NCBI GenBank assembly: GCA_029260155.1
Contig: JAJDDU010000374.1
Location: 1-11,290 of the forward strand
Direction: 5' to 3'
Length of the DNA: 11,290 nt
From: Phycisphaerae bacterium
Lineage (GTDB): Bacteria; Planctomycetota; Phycisphaerae; UBA1845
In this document: in pieces, positions 7,249 to 11,290 of the stretch
Layout of the letters: the number at the start of each line of letters is the position of its first letter
Numbering within the stretch: position 1 is the first letter of the stretch
Position numbers and translations under genes: made by a program
The notes under the pieces: model-generated
The model's database searches: none
Seen by the model: the letters and a program-made list of their open reading frames with translations, nothing else
Told to the model about the DNA's origin: nothing

Positions 7249-8114
7249 CCGCGACGCTCACCGCAAACGAATGCATGATCTGTCGAACCGGAAACGCCGA
7301 GGAAGCGTTCTTCTGCACAACCTGCATGGCACCAATGTCACTCACCCACGAATCGGTGGTCCAAGGGCGCGAGCCCTGCATCGTCAGCGTGATCGGTGAC
7401 AGCAACGTGGGCAAGACAGTCTACCTCGGTTACCTCCTCGACATGCTCAGTCGCCGCGCCGGAGACTACGAATCCGTCCCCAAGGGACCGTTTTCGATCA
7501 ATCTCCAACAAACCGTGATGACACACTTGGCCACGCGGATGTTCCCCGACAAGACGCCCAATGAGGTCGACCAGTGGCACTGGGCCTATTCCCAAGTATC
7601 CCATCAACGCGACCCCGACAGGTGGTACGACCTCGTCATGCCCGACATGGCCGGAGAAGCCATCGCAACCGAACTCGACGTGCCCGAAAGCTACGTCGTG
7701 ATCCGCGGGCTCCTGGAGCGATCCGCCGGCGTGATGCTACTCATCGACGCCGCCCAAGCGGCCATGGGCAACGTTCAAGCCGACTTCTTCGCGTTCAAGC
7801 TGATGAGCTACATCGATCAACTCGCAGGACTACGGAGCGGCGACAAGGTGTCCACCCCCATCGCCGTGGTCCTTTGCAAGAGCGACTGTTGTCCGCAGGC
7901 GTTCGATCACCCCATCACCTTTGTCCAGACCAACCTAAACCGACTCTGGAACCTCAGCGAAAACCGATTTGAAAATGTAGCCTTCTTCGCCGCCAGCGTC
8001 ATCGGGTCCATTGGGTATGGCTCCGACGCCGACGACAACGTGATCACCGTGCCGCTGCACTCCGCACCGCGCGGCATACTCGAACCCTTCGAGTGGCTGC
8101 TCACCGCGATATGA
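7245..8114 (+). CDS. Zinc-ribbon P-loop GTPase, DO-GTPase2-like
   Basis: The protein has 289 residues. A zinc ribbon opens it (C10-x2-C13-x10-C24-x2-C27). The GTPase domain starts near residue 44: Walker A GDSNVGKT (51-58), a DMAGE motif at 134-138 in the Walker B/switch II position, a hydrophobic strand GVMLLID (162-168), and CKSD (211-214) in place of the base-reading NKxD. The order zinc ribbon, GDSNVGKT, D-x-AGE matches the DO-GTPase2 type described for predicted conflict systems; this family call is from memory of motifs, not a search. The following gene matches the GAP1 family that accompanies such GTPases. Both gene junctions are 4-nt ATGA overlaps, which points to fixed stoichiometry within one complex. 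No membrane segment is seen. Only one GTPase is visible here, although these systems were named for paired GTPases. Confidence 0.85.
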   Translation: MTATLTANECMICRTGNAEEAFFCTTCMAPMSLTHESVVQGREPCIVSVIGDSNVGKTVYLGYLLDMLSRRAGDYESVPKGPFSINLQQTVMTHLATRMFPDKTPNEVDQWHWAYSQVSHQRDPDRWYDLVMPDMAGEAIATELDVPESYVVIRGLLERSAGVMLLIDAAQAAMGNVQADFFAFKLMSYIDQLAGLRSGDKVSTPIAVVLCKSDCCPQAFDHPITFVQTNLNRLWNLSENRFENVAFFAASVIGSIGYGSDADDNVITVPLHSAPRGILEPFEWLLTAI

Positions 8115-9313
8115 CAACCGTCGAACAGGCCATTTTCACGTCCGCCGCATCGGTCGCCGGACAAGGCTACCGCGTCGTGGCTTCATCACCCGGAGTCTCC
8201 GCCGAAGAAAAGGCCAACATCACCACCGCGTCGCCTTCGCACAACTCCATGTGTGACCCTTCGAGCGAGACGGATGCACTGACCTTCTACACACTACGCT
8301 CACAAAGGGTATGCGTAGCACGTTCCTGCCACGCAGGATGTGAACAGACCGGCCGAGGAGGACAGCGGGTGCTGACACAGGCCTTCGTGCTGTCGCCCGA
8401 CGACTTCGCGGAGTTCCAAAGCAATCCGTTCGCACTCTTGCGGGCTCTCGACACAGGTGGCGCATTTATCACCGACCCGGCACGGAAGGGCACACTCGCC
8501 CCCGTCACCGTCGCACCCCAAGGCGAAAGCGACCCACCAAGATGGTCCGCCGCATGTGATCTCATCGCCGACACTCCGATGGCCCACTTGCTCGCTTTAG
8601 CCATGTCCGACGAGCGGTCGATCATCGCCTGCATCGCACAGCCGTCGTTGGTCCTTGAGGCCCTCCTGCTCGCCATACCGTCCAACCTCCGCAGCGCGTG
8701 CAGTTTCTCGATCGGCCTCAAATTCGCCCTCGCAAGGCGTCACCGATTCACCGTGACCGGACCGTTGGGCAACGACACCCATCGCATCGTCCGCGGGCAA
8801 AAGGTGGCGCTCGTCGAGAACATCGCCGCAGACAATTTGCCGCCCGGCGAACTCAGCCCCTGGCAAGAAATGGTCGCAGACTGCCGGCACATGCGACGCC
8901 TCGATGACCTCCGCAAGCTGACCCGAATGTCATTCGATGACACTGCCGGCGATGCCCTTGATCGCATCGCCCACAGTCAGGTCGCCCTCAACCACATCGC
9001 CGACGCATCGACAGACGACCTATTCGATTCCGCAATGGCCGACGAGACGGACGCCTCGAACAACATCCAAAACCTGCTCGATGCCAGTTACACCGCCGCC
9101 GCCCGCCGCGAGCTCCTGAACCGATTCAATCGGGCGAAAGAAGATGATATCCGCACAGCCTGGATGAACCTCCTCGCGATAGCCGACCAAGACCCTGCAT
9201 TTCTCCAATTGTGCGTCACTCTTCACGACCGCCTCGTCGATCTCGAACCGCCCCCTCCAACCTGCGATCAGCCCACAGAAGACCCCGTCCCATCCCACGC
9301 GTCACCCCCGTAG
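8111..9313 (+). CDS. GAP1-like GTPase-associated protein (GAP1-N2 plus GAP1-M regions)
   Basis: The protein has 400 residues. The first ~120 resemble GAP1-N2: EQAIFTSA (5-12), YRVVASSPGVS (20-30), a short strand region, then GRGGQRVLTQAFVL (81-94) and SNPFALLRAL (104-113). A middle region with the SFSIGLKFALARRHRF core (198-213) resembles GAP1-M. The C-terminal part (about 245-375) is helical and unassigned, and the last 30 residues are Pro-rich. The family is known as the partner of DO-GTPases; whether it activates GTP hydrolysis is not shown by sequence. I chose the ATG at 8111 because it forms an ATGA overlap with the GTPase stop, even though the nearest SD-like GAGTGG (8091-8096) is too far away, which implies translation coupling. 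At 400 residues, I see no clear GAP1-C, so it may be a short form. It is the last gene of the operon. Confidence 0.8.
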   Translation: MTTVEQAIFTSAASVAGQGYRVVASSPGVSAEEKANITTASPSHNSMCDPSSETDALTFYTLRSQRVCVARSCHAGCEQTGRGGQRVLTQAFVLSPDDFAEFQSNPFALLRALDTGGAFITDPARKGTLAPVTVAPQGESDPPRWSAACDLIADTPMAHLLALAMSDERSIIACIAQPSLVLEALLLAIPSNLRSACSFSIGLKFALARRHRFTVTGPLGNDTHRIVRGQKVALVENIAADNLPPGELSPWQEMVADCRHMRRLDDLRKLTRMSFDDTAGDALDRIAHSQVALNHIADASTDDLFDSAMADETDASNNIQNLLDASYTAAARRELLNRFNRAKEDDIRTAWMNLLAIADQDPAFLQLCVTLHDRLVDLEPPPPTCDQPTEDPVPSHASPP

Positions 9314-9327
9314 TATTCAGTCACTCC

Positions 9328-9452
9328 AGCAGTACAGCGTAAGGTCGCATACTGCGCCGTTTCCGAGCCCCAAGCGCCAGCGCCGGGTCCCTCTTCCTAC
9401 GACCGCAGAACGCCAGACCGCTCCTCTGAGCAGAACTTCGCGCTGTACTGCT
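9328..9452. repeat. 125-bp element with 12-bp perfect inverted ends
   Basis: AGCAGTACAGCG at 9328-9339 is the exact reverse complement of CGCTGTACTGCT at 9441-9452. About 100 bp separate the arms, with no open frame of note and no clear target-site duplication outside. It begins 15 nt after the GAP1-like stop. It may be a miniature inverted-repeat element, or a structured 3' end of the operon transcript. Confidence 0.55.
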
Positions 9453-9557
9453 AGCTCCTACGGCACGCACAGAACCTGCATGTCTGCCACTGCTCTTGAG
9501 CTTGCTGTTACCCACATCTCTACGACCTCATCTGTGTCTTCGGGGCACCCCGCTAGG

Positions 9558-9575
9558 CCCGCCGTTTACGGCGGG
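9558..9575 (+). terminator. GC hairpin, possible terminator of the operon
   Basis: CCCGCCG, loop TTTA, CGGCGGG form a 7-bp stem, followed by only TTT (9576-9578). A shorter hairpin CGGG/CCCG lies just before it at 9541-9552. With such a short T-run it is a weak intrinsic terminator, but it is the first compact one downstream of the operon. Confidence 0.4.
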
Positions 9576-9595
9576 TTTGCCCGAGTGCCACCCGT

Positions 9596-9648
9596 TCCCC
9601 CAATCGCTTCATCCGCCGCCTTCGGCGGCGGATGAAGCGATTGGGGGA
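9596..9648. repeat. 25-bp perfect hairpin with a 3-nt loop
   Basis: Arms 9596-9620 and 9624-9648 are exact reverse complements around the loop TTC. The stem is CCCCC-rich at its base and has GCCGCC at its top. There is no T-run on either side, so it is not a standard intrinsic terminator. It contains AAGCGATTG (9635-9643), which also occurs in the second copy of the 45-bp repeat (11125-11133), suggesting a common repeat family or a REP-like sequence. Confidence 0.75.
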
Positions 9649-9671
9649 GGGATGAGCGTCAATGTGTTACC

Positions 9672-9716
9672 CGGCCGGGTGGCCCAGGTCCTCCGGACCT
9701 GGGGAATCGATTGCTA
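9672..9716 (+). repeat. 45-bp direct repeat with palindromic core, copy 1
   Basis: It matches 11092-11136 at 44 of 45 positions (T at 9707 against G at 11127), and weaker similarity runs on to about 9731. The core CCCAGGTCC-TCC-GGACCTGGG (9683-9703) is a 9-bp hairpin with a 3-nt loop. Both copies are in the same orientation, 1420 bp apart, and enclose the secreted-protein gene. Confidence 0.88.
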
Positions 9717-9989
9717 GAAGTTGCAAGGGCCGCTACTCGGGAGGCGAAGCAGGGACGCAGCCGGTCATGCCATAAGGACGTGCCAAACACACACCACCAC
9801 CCGAATTGACCCCATCACCTCCGACGGAAGGCCGGCCGAACAGGAGGGAGTAGAAACACGTCACGCACACAACTAACTGCCTCCCCTTTTCGATTCCTGG
9901 CACTGAGCTTCGGCGTGACCACGTGCGATTCCTCCGGCACAACGGCAAACGCCGATGCACAGATTCATCGTTGACGCGCCGCTCCGGAT

Positions 9990-10853
9990 TCACCATCTCG
10001 GCTGTAGTGTCGGGATCACTAATCCCGTTGCAGTGACGCGAAACTGCCAGATCTTCGTACGGTATTCGCTAGCGCTTGGAGAACCTTCCAAGTAAGACCT
10101 CTGAGCTCCCGGCTCACCTTTGCCGAAACTCACGAGCACCTCATCACAAATTCGGAGCGTACGAGTCCAATAGAGTTTATTGCCACCTTGGTAACCATAT
10201 TCCTCCGGATCAGCTTCCAGCGGCAGATGATCGTGAGCTTGATTCACAGCCCAACGCTCGTTTCCAACTGGGATGTTCTCGAACTGGAAGCTCTCGAGGA
10301 CTCGTCTCGCCATTTTCCAATTCTCTTCGGTGACGGGTTCAACACAACAGACGCTGATTCTCCAAAATCTGCCCCACTTATTGAAGCCAATAGATCTCAA
10401 GACAGACCTGCCCCCCTCTCCAACGTGTTTCTCAGCTCTGTCCAGCATGCTAACGAGTTCGAAGTCAGGCAAATCCTCGATTATATGCCCTGACACTGGG
10501 CCCGGTCCATCCTGTATCGCAAAATCCATGTAGATAGAACCGGCTGGCAAACGGTCGGTAGTGGGAGGTGGTTTTCCGCCCGGTCCGCTCCCCCTAGCGC
10601 GGTCCTTGCCGTTCCAGAAGTCATCTCGACCTGCACTGTTAATGGCAACGAAGACATCCGTGTAGTGAGCCACAACTTTCAACCCGCTTGCAACCTTCCA
10701 GGTATCGGGATACTGAAAACGAAAGTGCCGTTCTTCGTCCGTGTAGGTCAGCCACCCAACGGGCTCATTTTGTCCGAGTCCGAATTGCGGACATAAACAG
10801 ACTCCCGCAAGGAATGCGGCAAGGTTCAAGCGATTGTATAGTCCACTTCCCAT
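9990..10853 (-). CDS. Secreted protein with PsbP/MOG1-like N-terminal region
   Basis: The protein has 287 residues. Residues 1-27 look like a signal peptide: a short Arg-containing start, hydrophobic LAAFLAGVCL, and a GLG-Q cleavage candidate; there is no clean lipobox. The mature start YTDEERHFRFQYPDTWKV (37-54) has the F-x-YP-x-x-W pattern of the PsbP/MOG1 fold. A later segment ENWKMARRVLESFQF is the usual closing helix and strand of such domains. Another ~90 residues without recognised motifs follow. Function in these bacterial versions is generally unknown; location should be periplasmic or outside the cell. The ATG is supported by AGGGAG (10861-10866 on this strand) with a 7-nt spacer. 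It stands alone on the minus strand between two direct repeats and looks less GC-rich than the operon, so it may be a separately acquired piece. Confidence 0.75.
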   Translation of the reverse strand: MGSGLYNRLNLAAFLAGVCLCPQFGLGQNEPVGWLTYTDEERHFRFQYPDTWKVASGLKVVAHYTDVFVAINSAGRDDFWNGKDRARGSGPGGKPPPTTDRLPAGSIYMDFAIQDGPGPVSGHIIEDLPDFELVSMLDRAEKHVGEGGRSVLRSIGFNKWGRFWRISVCCVEPVTEENWKMARRVLESFQFENIPVGNERWAVNQAHDHLPLEADPEEYGYQGGNKLYWTRTLRICDEVLVSFGKGEPGAQRSYLEGSPSASEYRTKIWQFRVTATGLVIPTLQPRW

Positions 10854-10860
10854 CTACCAG

Positions 10861-10866
10861 CTCCCT
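10861..10866 (-). promoter_or_regulatory. Ribosome binding site of the secreted-protein gene
   Basis: Read on the minus strand, AGGGAG stands 7 nt before the ATG at 10853 and decides this start. No convincing promoter was found further upstream. Confidence 0.65.
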
Positions 10867-11054
10867 GTGATTTGAATGCTCTAGCCTCGAACTGATAGCG
10901 CTCCTTCGTGAGACATCATTCTGAGCCGAAAGCCCAACCGGAATCCTGCAACAAGAGGCCGTCTATTGAATGGCAGCTTCGTCGTTGTTTGTTGCACCAC
11001 GAGCAGCACCTACCACTTATACTCGAAAACGCCCCGGAAGTTCCACAAATCGGG

Positions 11055-11089
11055 GTTGAAAAGGGGACGCAGGCGTTGAAACGGGGACG
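11055..11089 (+). repeat. Tandem GTTGAAA-x-GGGGACG repeat
   Basis: GTTGAAAAGGGGACG (11055-11069) and GTTGAAACGGGGACG (11075-11089) form two copies with a 20-nt period, differing at one base and separated by CAGGC. They lie directly upstream of copy 2 of the 45-bp repeat. AAAAGGGGAC-type words are common in dispersed repeats of some high-GC bacteria, so this may be the edge of a larger repeat element. Confidence 0.7.
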
Positions 11090-11091
11090 GG

Positions 11092-11136
11092 CGGCCGGGT
11101 GGCCCAGGTCCTCCGGACCTGGGGAAGCGATTGCTA
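11092..11136 (+). repeat. 45-bp direct repeat with palindromic core, copy 2
   Basis: This is the second copy of the unit at 9672-9716, in the same orientation. Its hairpin core is 11103-11123, with the same TCC loop. Similarity to copy 1 fades after 11136 but short matches continue to about 11151. Confidence 0.88.
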
Positions 11137-11203
11137 CGAATTGCGCGGCCCCCCTATTTGTTCTCAACAACGGACATTCTGGTAGGTAACACTGCGTCGT
11201 GAA

Positions 11204-11236
11204 GCGGATGGGCCGTTAGGACCGCGGCCCATCCGC
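11204..11236. repeat. 12-bp perfect hairpin near the window end
   Basis: GCGGATGGGCCG (11204-11215) pairs with CGGCCCATCCGC (11225-11236) around a 9-nt loop. There is no T-run on either side. It could be a transcription end for a gene outside the window or a REP-like repeat. Confidence 0.6.
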
Positions 11237-11290
11237 AGGGTCGGCGGACGCACGCCCATGACCACCCCCCCCAGCCGCGCGACGGCCTCG

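Larger units (their letters stand above)
9314..9989. other. 676-bp non-coding region rich in inverted repeats
   Basis: No convincing gene lies here; short open frames on both strands lack good start signals and have low-complexity composition shaped by the repeats. The region holds, in order, a 125-bp element with inverted ends (9328-9452), a GC hairpin (9558-9575), a very long hairpin (9596-9648) and one copy of a 45-bp direct repeat (9672-9716). I see nothing specific in 9732-9989. Confidence 0.6.
10867..11290. other. Non-coding right end with repeats
   Basis: No gene is supported. An open frame at 10908-11189 (+) and one opposite at 10916-11170 run through the repeat sequence, lack ribosome sites and resemble no family I know. 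They may be remnants or chance. The stretch holds a GGGGACG tandem repeat (11055-11089), copy 2 of the 45-bp repeat (11092-11136) and a 12-bp hairpin (11204-11236). A gene might begin beyond the window end. Confidence 0.5.

Noticed and set aside
8093..8110. Earlier start for the GAP1-like protein at 8093
   Set aside because: The ATG at 8111 makes the same ATGA overlap as the junction before it and begins right at the family-like EQAIF segment; six extra residues add nothing.
9321..9996. Small open frames at 9321-9515 (-), 9496-9717 (+) and 9733-9996 (-)
   Set aside because: They overlap inverted repeats, lack ribosome sites and show no family features or amino-acid composition typical of real small proteins here.
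9672..11136. CRISPR or integron cassette array
   Set aside because: Only two repeat copies exist with 1.4 kb between them, no spacer-sized units, and no attC-like core or integrase gene is seen.
10908..11189. Open frame of 93 codons at 10908-11189 and its antisense partner
   Set aside because: Half of it is the GGGGACG pair and the 45-bp repeat. No start signal or recognisable domain is present; a decayed gene cannot be excluded but is not supported.

Overview
The window reads as high-GC bacterial DNA with a compact core (about 1-9313) and a looser, repeat-bearing right end (9314-11290). The gene content, namely very large coiled-coil proteins, a formylglycine-generating-enzyme-fold (FGE-fold) protein and a zinc-ribbon GTPase coupled to a GAP1-like protein, is of the kind found in multicellular or complex bacteria such as Planctomycetota. 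That assignment is an inference from protein style. No rRNA, tRNA, CRISPR array or complete transposase is visible.

Layout: (1) 2-907 (+) is the 3' part of an SGNH/GDSL-type hydrolase gene that begins outside the window. (2) 923-5062 (-) is a 1379-residue coiled-coil protein converging on it with a 15-nt gap. (3) 5063-5282 is a divergent promoter region with a perfect 16-bp palindrome. (4) 5283-9313 (+) is a tight four-gene operon: a small coiled-coil protein, an FGE-fold protein, a zinc-ribbon P-loop GTPase resembling the DO-GTPase2 family, and a protein resembling GAP1 (GAP1-N2 plus GAP1-M regions). The last three genes are joined by two 4-nt ATGA stop/start overlaps. (5) 9314-9989 is non-coding and rich in inverted repeats, including a 125-bp element with 12-bp inverted ends and a 25-bp perfect hairpin. 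(6) 9993-10853 (-, stop codon from 9990) is a secreted protein with a PsbP/MOG1-like start, bracketed by two nearly identical 45-bp direct repeats (9672-9716 and 11092-11136). (7) 11137-11290 ends with another hairpin.

The most interesting part is 923-9313. GTPase/GAP1 gene pairs have been described by comparative genomics (Kaur, Burroughs, Iyer and Aravind, 2020) as parts of predicted NTP-dependent conflict systems. Here the pair is coupled to an FGE-fold protein lacking the catalytic cysteines and to a small coiled-coil protein, and lies opposite a giant coiled-coil protein. The two coiled-coil proteins share a short C-terminal motif (EKFRMLRR and DRFRKLRR) after a disordered linker and a similarly placed N-terminal Trp. 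They look like a long and a short version of one scaffold. My working model is that the GTPase and GAP1-like protein form a switch, the FGE-fold protein is a binding or adaptor module, and the coiled coils are the scaffold or effector arm. The coupling of the last three genes is visible in the sequence; the roles are inferred.
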